DNA from: Aminobacter aminovorans
GTDB lineage: Bacteria > Pseudomonadota > Alphaproteobacteria > Rhizobiales > Rhizobiaceae
Direction: 5' to 3'
Assembly: GCF_900445235.1 (NCBI RefSeq)
Contig: NZ_UFSM01000001.1
Coordinates: 3,053,501-3,117,500 of the forward strand
DNA: 64,000 nt
Part shown: in pieces, positions 49,691 through 58,877 of the stretch
Layout: the number at the start of each line of letters is the position of its first letter
Numbering within the stretch: position 1 is the stretch's first letter
Made by a program: the position numbers and the translations under genes
Notes under the pieces: model-generated
The model's input: only the letters and a program-made list of their open reading frames with translations
Told to the model about the DNA's origin: nothing
Database searches by the model: none

Positions 49691-49736
49691 GCGCAATTCC
49701 TGGCGGAAAACCGCTGCGCGCATTTACTGGAGGTTC
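49691..49736. repeat. Short palindromic intergenic unit, copy 2
   Basis: GCGCAATTCCTGGCGGAAAACCG followed by a degenerate right arm (CATTTACTGGAGGTTC). The left arm matches the unit at 25511-25531 with few changes. It sits between convergent tgt and dinB, as copy 1 sits between convergent TetR and DUF72 genes. Confidence 0.6.
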
Positions 49737-49737
49737 T

Positions 49738-50984
49738 TTAGAGCTCCTTCTCGGCAAGCTGGCGGAAGGCATCGGGCACGGAACCTGCGCGGCCCAGAGC
49801 CACCGAGGCGTAACCGACCGCCTCCCAGCCGAAACGCTCGCGGATGGCATCCATGGCGCAGTCGGCGCTCCATCGCGCCTGGCCTTTTCGCGTGCCCGGC
49901 CGGCGCTTCTCGTCGGCAAGGTCCAGTGGCAATTCGAGCTGTAGGACGGAATGTTCATCGAGATGCGAGACCGAGATCGCCAGCAGCGAGATCGTGCGCT
50001 CGCCGGGATACTGGGCAAGTACGCCGCGTACCAGTTCTTCGCCGACTTCGGCGATCATTGCGGTGGCCGAAACTGGCGCGTCCAAGGTGATCGACCGCGT
50101 CACCGAACGCAGGTCGGCAAAGCGAACGCGGGCGGTGACGGTGCGTCCTGGACGCGACTTGGCCCTAAGACGCGAGGCGACCCGGTCAGCGAGATGGCGC
50201 AGCGCCGGCACGTAGACATCAGGCCGTGCCGGTTTCATGCCCAGCGCCGACTGCGCGCCGGCGGAATGGGCGCGGCGATGCGGCTGGAGGCTGCGTGGAT
50301 CGCGGTTCCAGGCAAGGGCCGCCAGCTTTTCGCCTGATGCGTGACCGAGCAGGCGTTCGAGCACATGCCGGTTGGCGTTGGCCAGTTGGCCGATGGTGGT
50401 GATGCCGGCGTCCGCCAGTCGCATTTCTGTGGCTGGGCCGACACCCCACATCAGGCCGACGGGCAAGCCGTGCAGGAATCCGATTTCCGCACCGTCATCG
50501 ACCACGACGATGCCGTCGGGCTTGGCGACCTGCGATGCGATCTTGGCGAGGTGCTTGGTGCGGGCGACGCCGACCGATATCGGCAGTCCGAGTTCGGCGC
50601 GGACCTGTTCCTGATCTTTTGGGCGATCTCCTCGGGCGAACCGAACAGGTGGGTGCAGCCGGCGACGTCGGCAAAAGCCTCGTCGATGGAGATGCGCTCG
50701 ACCAGCGGCGTGAAATCGCCGAGCACCGCGATCGCTGCGTCGCCCAGACGCTGGTACTCCCTGAAATTGCCGCCGACGAAGATGACGCCGGGGCATAGTT
50801 CGCGGGCGCGCCGGCCCGGCATGCCGCCATGGACGCCGAACGCCTTGGCTTCGTAGGAGGCGGCGAGCACCACCCCGCCGCCGACGGCGATTGGCTGTCC
50901 GCGCAGGCTCGGGTCGAGCAACTGTTCGACCGACGCATAGAAGGCGTCGAGGTCGGCATGCAGGATGGTGGCTGCGCTTTCCAT
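49738..50984 (-). pseudogene. dinB: DNA polymerase IV (DinB), frameshifted
   Basis: Y-family translesion polymerase. From ATG 50984 the frame has LHADLDAFYASVEQ, the catalytic SIDEAF (Asp101, Glu102) and SPEEIAQKI (to Ile124). Then homology moves to another frame: EQVRAELGLPISVGVARTKH, LAKIASQVAKPDG and on to the C-terminal little-finger domain, ending at 49738. One missing A near 50612 (ATCAAGGAACAG read as ATCAGGAACAG) explains the shift. The restored protein would have about 415 residues. As sequenced, translation ends at 50451 and loses the little finger. A LexA box lies 26 nt upstream. Confidence 0.85.
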
Positions 50985-51009
50985 GGAAGCGATCTGTTGA
51001 GCATGTTAG

Positions 51010-51024
51010 GAACATAAAGGGAAC
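51010..51024. promoter_or_regulatory. LexA (SOS) box upstream of dinB
   Basis: GAAC, 7 nt (ataaagg), GAAC: a direct-repeat SOS box 26 nt upstream of the dinB start. Its position so close to the start suggests it overlaps the dinB promoter. Confidence 0.8.
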
Positions 51025-51128
51025 ATACATGCGAAAAGTCAAGCGCGCTGGCGCAAGCGGTGGCGTCCGGTGCGGGCTTATGGAAATCGCTGGCGTCGAC
51101 TATGGTGCCGCAATCCAAGGAGAATCCC

Positions 51129-52103
51129 ATGACTGTTTCGCTGCGCGTTCCAACATTTGAAGACGTCAAGGTGGCGGCTTCGCGCATCGTAGGCGAGGCG
51201 CATCGAACCCCGGTGCTGTCCTCGCGCACTGTCAATGCCAAGATTGGCGGTGCGCTGTTCTTCAAGGCCGAGAATTTGCAGCGCGCCGGTGCTTTCAAGT
51301 TCCGCGGCGCCTACAACGCCGTTTCCGCGCTGTCGCCGGAAGCCAGGCAGAAGGGCGTCGTCGCCTTTTCCTCCGGCAACCACGCCCAGGCGCTCGCCTA
51401 TGCGGCGACGCTGCTCGGCGCGCCGTCTGTCATCGTGATGCCCAAGGACGCTCCCGAGATCAAGGTTGCGGCGACCCGGGGCTATGGCGCTGAGGTGGTG
51501 TTCTTCGACCGCTACAAGGATGATCGCGAGGCGATGGCGCGCGGGATTTCCGAGGAACGCGGTATGACGATGATTCCGCCCTTTGATCACCCCGACATCA
51601 TTGCCGGCCAGGGCACGGCGGCACTTGAACTGATCGACGAGGTTGGACAGCTCGACATCCTCATCGCGCCGCTCGGAGGCGGCGGGTTGCTTGCCGGCTG
51701 TGCGCTCAGCGCCAAGGCGCTGGCGCCTGGCTGTCGCGTCATCGGCGTCGAACCGGAGGCCGGCAATGACGGGCAGCAGTCGCTGCTGAAGGGTGAAGTG
51801 GTTCGCATCGCGCCGCCGCAGTCGATCGCCGATGGGGCGCTGACCACCTTTGTCGGCGACCACAATTTTCCGATCCTGCAAGCCAAGGTTGACGGCATCG
51901 TCACGGTCAGCGATGCGCAACTGGTGTCGACGATGCGCTTCTTTGCCGAACGCATGAAACTGATCGTCGAACCGACCGGTTGCCTGGCGGCGGCGGCAGC
52001 GCTCAACGGCGTCGTCGACTGCGCGGGCAAACGCGTCGGTATCGTGCTCAGCGGCGGCAATGTCGACTTGAAGGCATTGAGCGGGTTCTTCGCCGACGCC
52101 TGA
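51129..52103 (+). CDS. Threonine dehydratase/serine racemase-like PLP enzyme
   Basis: Fold-type II PLP enzyme, 324 residues. The ATG at 51129 follows AAGGAGAA. The PLP lysine is in NLQRAGAFKFRGAYN, the substrate loop is SSGNHAQALA, and the phosphate-binding glycine loop is GGGGLLAG. There is no C-terminal ACT domain, so it is of the catabolic threonine dehydratase or serine racemase type and not feedback-regulated IlvA. Which of the two cannot be decided by eye. It is divergent from dinB and unrelated to SOS repair in function. Confidence 0.88.
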   Translation: MTVSLRVPTFEDVKVAASRIVGEAHRTPVLSSRTVNAKIGGALFFKAENLQRAGAFKFRGAYNAVSALSPEARQKGVVAFSSGNHAQALAYAATLLGAPSVIVMPKDAPEIKVAATRGYGAEVVFFDRYKDDREAMARGISEERGMTMIPPFDHPDIIAGQGTAALELIDEVGQLDILIAPLGGGGLLAGCALSAKALAPGCRVIGVEPEAGNDGQQSLLKGEVVRIAPPQSIADGALTTFVGDHNFPILQAKVDGIVTVSDAQLVSTMRFFAERMKLIVEPTGCLAAAAALNGVVDCAGKRVGIVLSGGNVDLKALSGFFADA

Positions 52104-52292
52104 CTTCTGGCCTGAGTCTTTGGCGCAACTCCCCGCCCGAAGGCGTTGTGTCCGCGCCACAGGGACAATGCAAAGCTCGGTCCCAAAGACTTGGTGGCTG
52201 GACGTAGCAAGCAAGTCCGTCCTATGGCGTGGACATGCTTGGCCGCGCGAAGGTCAGCAAGAATTGCTGTAGATCAGACGGGGCAAGCGCGC

Positions 52293-53054
52293 ATGAACAA
52301 CAGATACGGAACGCTCGCCTCCTGGGTCTACAATCTCGACAAGCCGGTTGGGCGCTCGTTCGGAGACATCGAATATTATCGCGGGCGTCTTGCCGATTGT
52401 GCCGGCTCCATCCTGGAGCCTGCTGTCGGCAATGGTCGCTTTTTCGTGCCGATGCTGGAAGCCGGTTTCGACATCAGCGGCTTCGACCCCTCGAACGAGA
52501 TGCTTGGCTTTTGCCGCAGGGCCTGTGCGGAGCGCTCGCTCGACGGGGGGCGGGTCAGCCATGGGACGTTCGAGACATTCGCTTGCGATCGCCGCTTTGC
52601 GGCAATCGTCGTGCCGCTTGGCTCGTTCCAGCTGATCACCGACATGGCTGTGGCGAAGGCCGTTCTGCGGCGATTCTTCGATCATCTGGCGCCGGACGGG
52701 CGGCTGATGATCGACCTGGACGCCATCGGCGGCTTCCTGGGTGAGGGTGGCCGGGTGCGGAGTTGGACCACCGAGCACGGCGATCTGATGACGCTGACCG
52801 ATGCGCGCGGTTCAACCGACTACGTCGCGCAGACCACCGTGACGCATCTGCGCTACGAACTGTGGAAGGACACCAAGCTCGTCGACACCGAACTGGAGCT
52901 GTTCAGCCTGCGTTGGTGGGGCGTCGAGGAGTTTGCCATGGCGCTGCGCGAAGCGGGTTTCGTCGACGTCGTCGCCTCTGGTGACTATCGCTACGGCCAG
53001 GCGCCGGCCACTGGCTGCGAGACGATCAGCGTCGAGGCGCGCCGGCCAGAATGA
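52293..53054 (+). CDS. Class I SAM-dependent methyltransferase
   Basis: 253 residues. The SAM motif is ILEPAVGNGRFFVPMLEAG, followed by the acidic residue at the end of strand 2 (ISGFDPSNEML) and motif III-like DGRLMIDLDAIG. The ATG at 52293 begins MNNRYGTLASWVYNLDKPVG, the common start in this family. Substrate unknown. It stands alone between the threonine dehydratase-like gene and the ABC-F gene. Confidence 0.85.
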   Translation: MNNRYGTLASWVYNLDKPVGRSFGDIEYYRGRLADCAGSILEPAVGNGRFFVPMLEAGFDISGFDPSNEMLGFCRRACAERSLDGGRVSHGTFETFACDRRFAAIVVPLGSFQLITDMAVAKAVLRRFFDHLAPDGRLMIDLDAIGGFLGEGGRVRSWTTEHGDLMTLTDARGSTDYVAQTTVTHLRYELWKDTKLVDTELELFSLRWWGVEEFAMALREAGFVDVVASGDYRYGQAPATGCETISVEARRPE

Positions 53055-53181
53055 AATCGATGGCTTGAACCAAGGCGGCAGCTCGACTATCTAGCGGCCA
53101 TCAGCAATTTGAACAGGATGTGTGCCTCAATGGATTTTTGCCCGACAGCAACGCCGAACCGCTTTGCCATTGGGGAATTCC

Positions 53182-54780
53182 ATGCCTGCATCCATCTCTC
53201 TGTCGAATATTGCCTGGTCCACGCCTGAAGGCCGGACGCTCTTTGCCAATCTATCGCTGAACTTCGAAACCGGCCGCTCGGGGCTTGTCGGACGCAATGG
53301 CGTCGGCAAGTCGACGCTTCTGCATCTGATATCGGGTTTGCTAAAGCCGCAGGCCGGCAAGGTATCCGTCGTTGGCACGCTCGGGCTGCTGCGCCAGGCC
53401 GCGCAGGTCTCGCCTGGTGAAACCGTGGCCGACCTGTTCGGGGCATCTGAGAGGCTCGACCTGCTGCGCCGTGCTGAGGCCGGACTTGCCAGTGTCGAGG
53501 AATTGGCCAGTGCCGACTGGACGCTGGAGGCACGCATCGAGGCTGCGCTCGCCCGCGTCGGGTTGAGCGCGGAGCCTGCGACGGCGCTCAAGGCCCTGTC
53601 CGGCGGCCAGCGTACGCGTGCGGGGCTGGCCGCACTGGTCTTCGGCGCGCCCGATTTCATCCTGCTCGACGAGCCGACCAACAATCTCGACCGGAATGGG
53701 CGGGGGGCGGTAATCGACTTGCTGGCCGGCTGGCGATCAGGGGCCATCGTCATAAGCCACGACCGCGAGTTGCTGGACACGATGGACGCCATCGTTGAGC
53801 TGACGTCGCTGGGAGCCACGCGTTATGGCGGCAACTGGAGTCTCTATCGCGAGCGCAAGGTGACCGAACTGGCTGCCGCCCGGCACGATTTGCTCGACGC
53901 CGAAAGGCGCGTGTTGGACATTGCGCAGAAGGCCCAGGCGACAGCCGAGCGCAAGGCGCGCAAGGACGGTGCCGGCAAAAGCAAGGCCGCCAAAGGCGAC
54001 ATGCCGCGCATCTTGATAGGCGGGCTGAAGAACCGCGCCGAGAACACGTCAGGCGAGAACATCCGGCTGGCCGAGCGCCGGCGCGCCCAGGCGGAAGCGG
54101 ATGCCGCCGCCGCTCACGAGCGGATCGAGGTGCTGCAGCCCATCTCGCTGAAACTGCCGTCGACCGGATTGCCGCCCGGAAAGGCCGTGCTGCGTATCTA
54201 CCGGTTAACGGCGGGCTATGAAGCGGGCAAGCCGATCATTGCCGATTTCTCACTCGATCTCACCGGCGCCGAGCGGGTTACCATAAGCGGCGGCAATGGC
54301 ACGGGGAAAACCACGCTGCTCAAGGCAATCTCGGGCAAGCTCAAGCCGTGGCTAGGCAACGTCTCGGTGCTGACCGCCTATGCCATGCTCGACCAGCAGG
54401 TCGGCCTGCTCGACGCCGAGGCGTCGATCCGTGACAATTTCCGCCGCATCAATCCCGAGGCGGACGAGAATGCCTGTCGTGCGGCGCTGGCGCGCTTCAT
54501 GTTCCGCGCCGATGCGGCCTTGCAGGTCGTGGGCAGCCTGAGCGGCGGCCAGTTGCTGCGGGCGGGGCTCGCATGCGTGCTCGGCGGCAAGGTGCCGCCA
54601 GCGTTGCTGATCCTCGACGAGCCGACCAATCATCTTGATATCGACGCCATCGAGGCAGTGGAGGCCGGATTGCGTGCCTATGACGGAGCGTTGCTGGTGG
54701 TCAGCCACGACCAGGCCTTCCTCGAAGCCATCGGCATCACCAGGCGGGTGGAGATGGCGGCCTGCACCAACATCAGATGA
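53182..54780 (+). CDS. ABC-F family ATP-binding protein
   Basis: Soluble duplicated ATPase without membrane segments, 532 residues. Walker A motifs GRNGVGKST and GGNGTGKTT, signature motifs LSGGQRTRAG and LSGGQLLRAG, and Walker B segments LLDEPTNNLD and ILDEPTNHLD, each with downstream SHD histidine. The linker between domains (about residues 230-320) is Lys/Arg/Ala-rich. ABC-F proteins act on the ribosome in translation or antibiotic protection; the subgroup is not clear. The ATG at 53182 is chosen since MPASISLSNIAW begins the first domain. Confidence 0.9.
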   Translation: MPASISLSNIAWSTPEGRTLFANLSLNFETGRSGLVGRNGVGKSTLLHLISGLLKPQAGKVSVVGTLGLLRQAAQVSPGETVADLFGASERLDLLRRAEAGLASVEELASADWTLEARIEAALARVGLSAEPATALKALSGGQRTRAGLAALVFGAPDFILLDEPTNNLDRNGRGAVIDLLAGWRSGAIVISHDRELLDTMDAIVELTSLGATRYGGNWSLYRERKVTELAAARHDLLDAERRVLDIAQKAQATAERKARKDGAGKSKAAKGDMPRILIGGLKNRAENTSGENIRLAERRRAQAEADAAAAHERIEVLQPISLKLPSTGLPPGKAVLRIYRLTAGYEAGKPIIADFSLDLTGAERVTISGGNGTGKTTLLKAISGKLKPWLGNVSVLTAYAMLDQQVGLLDAEASIRDNFRRINPEADENACRAALARFMFRADAALQVVGSLSGGQLLRAGLACVLGGKVPPALLILDEPTNHLDIDAIEAVEAGLRAYDGALLVVSHDQAFLEAIGITRRVEMAACTNIR

Positions 54781-54845
54781 GTTGAGCCTGATTGTGCCAT
54801 ACCGGTATCTGGCCAAGATGGCTGCGGAACACTGGAGATGGGACG

Positions 54846-56429
54846 ATGAGCGAAGCCGGCCGAACGACGCACGGGAACGGGGCCGACGTGCTGACGGACG
54901 TGCTTCTGGTCAATGGCGTCGATGTCTGCTTCGCGAATCCCGGCACGTCGGAGATGCATTTCGTGGCTGCGCTCGACCGCAAGCCGCAACTGCGCTGCAT
55001 TCTCGGGCTGCACGAGAATGTCGTTACCGGTGCCGCCGACGGCTATGCGAGGATGACGGGCAGGCCGGCGGCCACGCTGCTGCATACCGGGCCGGGACTG
55101 GCCAATGGCCTTGCCAACATGCACAACGCGAGGCGAGCCCGTACGCCGATGGTCAACATCGTCGGCGACCATGCCTCGTATCACCTGCCGCTCGATGCGC
55201 CGCTGACCAGCGACATTGACGGGCTGGCGCGGCCGATGTCGAACTGGGTGCGGCGGGTGACCGGCCCCGATGATGTCGGACCGGCGGCGGAGGCCGCCTG
55301 TCGCGCTTCTTTGACGCCGCCGGGCGTGGCAACGCTGATCCTGCCGGCAGATTCTGCCTGGGGCCATCCGGCTGCTGGGCAAAGACCGCTCCAGAAGGTC
55401 GTCCTCGATCCGCCACGTGCGCCCGATCCCGATGCCGTTCGTGATGTTGCCAAGGCCATCCGCGCCAATCCCGGCAGGACCGGCATGGTGTTGAGCGGCG
55501 CTGCGGCGCTGGCCGAGGGGCTCGAACTTGCCGGGCGGATCGCCAGCGGCTGCGACGTGACGCTGTTCAACGAGGTGCTGGTTGCTCATACTCAGCGCGG
55601 GCGAGGGCGGATGGCGCCGGCGCGCATTCCCTATCCGATCGACATGGCGCTGGAGTTCATGCGCGACATCGACGTTCTGGTGCTGGTCGGTGCGCCGGAA
55701 CCGGTCGCCTTCTTCGCCTATCCCGGCAAGCCGGGCAAGCTGGTGCGCGCAGATTGCAGCGTGCTGACGCTTGCCCGGCATGGCGACGACCTGCTGGCTG
55801 CGCTCGACGCGCTGCGCGAGGAGCTGGGCGTGACGCGCGGCGGGATCGTGCCGCTGGCGCTGCCGATGGACGAAGGCGTGCCGTCAGGCCCGCTGACCGA
55901 CGATGCGGTGGCCGTCACCGTCGCGGCGAGGTTGCCGGAGAACGCGATCGTCGTCGAGGAGTCAGTCACCTCCGGCCGGCGCTTCTTTCCGTTGTCGGCC
56001 TTTTCGGCACCGCACGACTTCATCATGACCACTGGCGGCTCCATCGGCGAGGGTATCCCGCTGGCGACGGGAGCGGCAGTGGCCTGCCCGGAGCGCAAGG
56101 TGATCAATCTCCAGGCGGACGGCAGCGCCATGTACACGCTGCAGGGGCTGTGGACGCAGGCGCGCGAAAATCTCGACGTGGTCACGATCATCTTTTCGAA
56201 CCGTACCTATGCCATCCTGCATGCCGAAATGCGCAATGTCGGCGTGGCGACGGTGGGCCGGAATGCGACGCGCATGCTCGACCTCGACAGCCCGGCGCTC
56301 GACTGGGCATCGCTGGCGCGCGGCATGGGCGTGGAAGCGGCAGTCGCCACGACATGCGAGCAGTTTGCGGATCTGTTCGAAGCGGCGCTCAGGCGGCGCG
56401 GGCCGTTTCTGATTGAGGCGCGGCTCTGA
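54846..56429 (+). CDS. Thiamine diphosphate-dependent enzyme, acetolactate synthase/benzoylformate decarboxylase type
   Basis: 527 residues with three ThDP-enzyme domains. The N-terminal Pyr domain has the catalytic Glu in LGLHENVVTGAADGYARM; the C-terminal PP domain has the ThDP motif ADGSAMYTLQ ending in FSNRTYAIL. The middle domain lacks an evident complete FAD site. In homologues this family is annotated as acetolactate synthase large subunit, but no small subunit is adjacent. True substrate unknown. Convergent with the DUF4864 gene with no gap. Confidence 0.85.
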   Translation: MSEAGRTTHGNGADVLTDVLLVNGVDVCFANPGTSEMHFVAALDRKPQLRCILGLHENVVTGAADGYARMTGRPAATLLHTGPGLANGLANMHNARRARTPMVNIVGDHASYHLPLDAPLTSDIDGLARPMSNWVRRVTGPDDVGPAAEAACRASLTPPGVATLILPADSAWGHPAAGQRPLQKVVLDPPRAPDPDAVRDVAKAIRANPGRTGMVLSGAAALAEGLELAGRIASGCDVTLFNEVLVAHTQRGRGRMAPARIPYPIDMALEFMRDIDVLVLVGAPEPVAFFAYPGKPGKLVRADCSVLTLARHGDDLLAALDALREELGVTRGGIVPLALPMDEGVPSGPLTDDAVAVTVAARLPENAIVVEESVTSGRRFFPLSAFSAPHDFIMTTGGSIGEGIPLATGAAVACPERKVINLQADGSAMYTLQGLWTQARENLDVVTIIFSNRTYAILHAEMRNVGVATVGRNATRMLDLDSPALDWASLARGMGVEAAVATTCEQFADLFEAALRRRGPFLIEARL

Positions 56430-56840
56430 TCAGGTGCTGAGCGAATTCGAGGCGCGCAGGCTGACGCCGGTGATGCGCCAGATGCCGTCGGGCTGAAGCT
56501 CGAGCGTGTAGACGGCTTCGTAGTCCTTGCCGTCGGCCCCGACGATGATGACCTGCTGGATGATCGACGTCGGGTTCATTTCCTGGAATTTTCCGAATGA
56601 AAAGCTCTGTGGCTTGTGCACCGGCTTGTAGGCGCCTGCCACCATGCTCATGAAGGTGTCGACGGTCGGGAAGATCCGCCTCACATTGGGTGCGGCGTAG
56701 CTGTAGGCGGTGGCATTGTCGTCGGCGCGGAAGGCATGCAACTGGCCGGCAATGCTGTCTTGGGCGGCCTTGATTTCGGCCTCGCCGGCAAATGCCGGAA
56801 GCGACATGAGCAGGCAGGCAAGCAGGGCGGCACGGCGCAT
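56430..56840 (-). CDS. DUF4864 protein with signal peptide
   Basis: 136-residue exported protein. The ATG at 56840 gives MRRAALLACLLMSLPAFAGE, a clear signal peptide. The mature part has DSIAGQLHAFRADDNATAY, then VRRIFPTVDTFMSMVAGAY and KPVHKPQSFSFGKF, the recognisable DUF4864 core, which resembles a SnoaL/NTF2-like cone fold. Function unknown. A longer frame reaching 57098 would run antisense to the next gene and is not accepted. Its stop directly adjoins the stop of the convergent ThDP gene. Confidence 0.85.
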   Translation of the reverse strand: MRRAALLACLLMSLPAFAGEAEIKAAQDSIAGQLHAFRADDNATAYSYAAPNVRRIFPTVDTFMSMVAGAYKPVHKPQSFSFGKFQEMNPTSIIQQVIIVGADGKDYEAVYTLELQPDGIWRITGVSLRASNSLST

Positions 56841-57057
56841 GGCGTTCTCCGGTCGCCAACCATTGGCGTTGCCAGCAGACACGCTGGATGTCGCGAAATG
56901 GTTGCATCTGGAAACGAGATTATCAGATCGGTGTGCAGGCTCGTGACGATTGTTGCGCCGGGAGGGAGATTTCTTTGCCCTGCCGACAACGAAGCTGTCG
57001 CTTGAAAGGGCTGGCCCGTTCTGCGACAAGACGGGCAAAGATGGAATGGACGAAGCG

Positions 57058-57294
57058 ATGAAGACCTTTTTCGTGCAGATCAAATGCGAGCTCGGCAAGG
57101 CCTATGAGGTGGCGAGTGCATTGGCGGACGCCGAAATCGCTTCGGAAATCTATTCGACGGCCGGCAATTTCGACCTGCTGGCAAAGTTCTATGTCGATGA
57201 CGAGGAAGACATCGGCCATTTCGTCAACGAGAAGGTCCATGCCATAGGCAACATCAAGGACACCTTCACCACGGTGACGTTCCGCGCGTTCTGA
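57058..57294 (+). CDS. Stand-alone Lrp/AsnC ligand-binding domain protein
   Basis: 78 residues consisting only of the AsnC-type ligand (RAM) domain, MKTFFVQIKCELGKAYEVAS to IKDTFTTVTFRAF. There is no helix-turn-helix. Such SMLRP proteins form ligand-binding oligomers and may modulate full-length Lrp regulators. The ATG at 57058 follows a GGA-rich site; an in-frame ATG at 57046 would add four residues. Confidence 0.88.
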   Translation: MKTFFVQIKCELGKAYEVASALADAEIASEIYSTAGNFDLLAKFYVDDEEDIGHFVNEKVHAIGNIKDTFTTVTFRAF

Positions 57295-57441
57295 GCGCTG
57301 AAACGGCAGGTATCTGCCCATGTCGCCTGCATGCTGCCAAAAAGACGGGCAATTTCCTGATAAATAAGCCGGCTGGCATCGAAACCGGCGATTGCGCTTG
57401 ATTTTCTCTCACGAGGTCATTTCACTGGCCATGAGGGGAGT

Positions 57442-58860
57442 TTGCCATTGGTTGCGTTCGACGAAATGCTGCCGGCAGAAGCCGGACTGAGAAGACCCTA
57501 CGAAGCCTATGACGGCTGGCTGAAAAATCAGGATCCTGCCCGACTTACAGAGAAGATGCGCGATGCCGAGCGGGTGTTCCGCAAGACCGGCATCACCTTT
57601 GCCGTCTATGGCGAGCAGGAAGCATCGGAACGGCTGATCCCGTTCGACATCGTCCCCCGCATCATATCAGGCAATGAGTGGCGCCGGCTGACACAAGGCA
57701 TAGAGCAGCGCGTGCAGGCGCTGAACGCTTTCCTAGACGACATCTACCACCGTCAGGAGATACTCCGCGCTGGACGTGTGCCGCGGGAGCTGATCGCTGC
57801 CAACGAGGCCTTCCTGCCTGAAATGATCGGGGTCCGGCCGCCGGCGGGCGTCTACACCCACATCATCGGCGTCGACGTCGTGCGCATCTCCGAGAACGAG
57901 TTCTACGTGCTTGAGGACAATGCGCGCACGCCCTCCGGCGTGTCCTATATGCTCGAGAACCGCGAAACGATGCTGCAGCTCTTCCCCGAGCTGTTCCAGC
58001 GCATCAAGGTGCATCCGGTCGAGAACTATCCGCAACTGCTCAGGCAGTCGCTGGCCGCGGTGCGGCCCAACGGGGTGAGTGGCGCCCCGACGATTGCGGT
58101 GCTGACGCCGGGCAGCTTCAACTCGGCCTACTTCGAGCATGCATTCCTGGCCGACCAGATGGGCGTGCAACTGGTGGAGGGGCAGGATTTGCGCGTCGTC
58201 GACGGCCATGTGGCGATGCGCACGACCGAAGGCTACAAGCGGATCGACGTGCTCTACCGCCGCGTCGACGACGCTTATCTCGACCCGTTGACCTTCAATC
58301 CGGATTCAGCGCTTGGCGTGCCCGGCATCATGGACGTCTACCGCGCCGGCAACATCACCATCGCCAACGCTCCCGGCACTGGCATCGCTGACGACAAAGC
58401 GATCTACTCCTATATGCCCGAGATCGTCGAGTTCTATACCGGACGCAAGCCGATCCTCGGCAACATCCCGACCTGGCGCTGCTCGGAACCCGACAGCCTG
58501 AAGTATGTCCAGGAGCACCTGGCCGAACTGGTGGTCAAGGAAGTGCACGGTTCGGGCGGCTATGGCATGCTGGTCGGGCCGGCCGCGTCCAGGAAAGAGC
58601 GCGAGGAGTTTTCGAAGAAACTCGCAGCACGCCCGTCGAACTACATCGCCCAGCCCACGCTGTCGCTGTCGACCTGCCCGATCCTGACCGAGAAGGGCCT
58701 GGCCCCGCGCCACGTTGACCTCAGGCCGTTCGTGCTGGTCTCTGATCGCATCCGCATCGTGCCCGGCGGGTTGACGCGGGTAGCGCTCAAGGAAGGTTCG
58801 CTTGTGGTGAACTCGTCTCAAGGTGGCGGGACAAAAGACACGTGGGTTTTGGACGACTGA
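57442..58860 (+). CDS. Circularly permuted ATP-grasp family protein
   Basis: 472-residue protein of the CP_ATPgrasp_2/COG2308 family, a predicted ATP-dependent carboxylate-amine ligase. Conserved segments include GITFAVYG, FDIVPRIISGNEW, VLEDNARTPSGVSYMLENR, VLYRRVDDAYLDP, IANAPGTGIADDK and KEVHGSGGYGMLVGPAA, which supply ATP and metal ligands. The start is TTG at 57442 after GGGGAG; the TTG at 57448 is an alternative. It leads the four-gene Anbu cluster, 17 nt before the alpha-E gene. Confidence 0.9.
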   Translation: MPLVAFDEMLPAEAGLRRPYEAYDGWLKNQDPARLTEKMRDAERVFRKTGITFAVYGEQEASERLIPFDIVPRIISGNEWRRLTQGIEQRVQALNAFLDDIYHRQEILRAGRVPRELIAANEAFLPEMIGVRPPAGVYTHIIGVDVVRISENEFYVLEDNARTPSGVSYMLENRETMLQLFPELFQRIKVHPVENYPQLLRQSLAAVRPNGVSGAPTIAVLTPGSFNSAYFEHAFLADQMGVQLVEGQDLRVVDGHVAMRTTEGYKRIDVLYRRVDDAYLDPLTFNPDSALGVPGIMDVYRAGNITIANAPGTGIADDKAIYSYMPEIVEFYTGRKPILGNIPTWRCSEPDSLKYVQEHLAELVVKEVHGSGGYGMLVGPAASRKEREEFSKKLAARPSNYIAQPTLSLSTCPILTEKGLAPRHVDLRPFVLVSDRIRIVPGGLTRVALKEGSLVVNSSQGGGTKDTWVLDD

Positions 58861-58877
58861 GGGGACGCTGAGACTTC

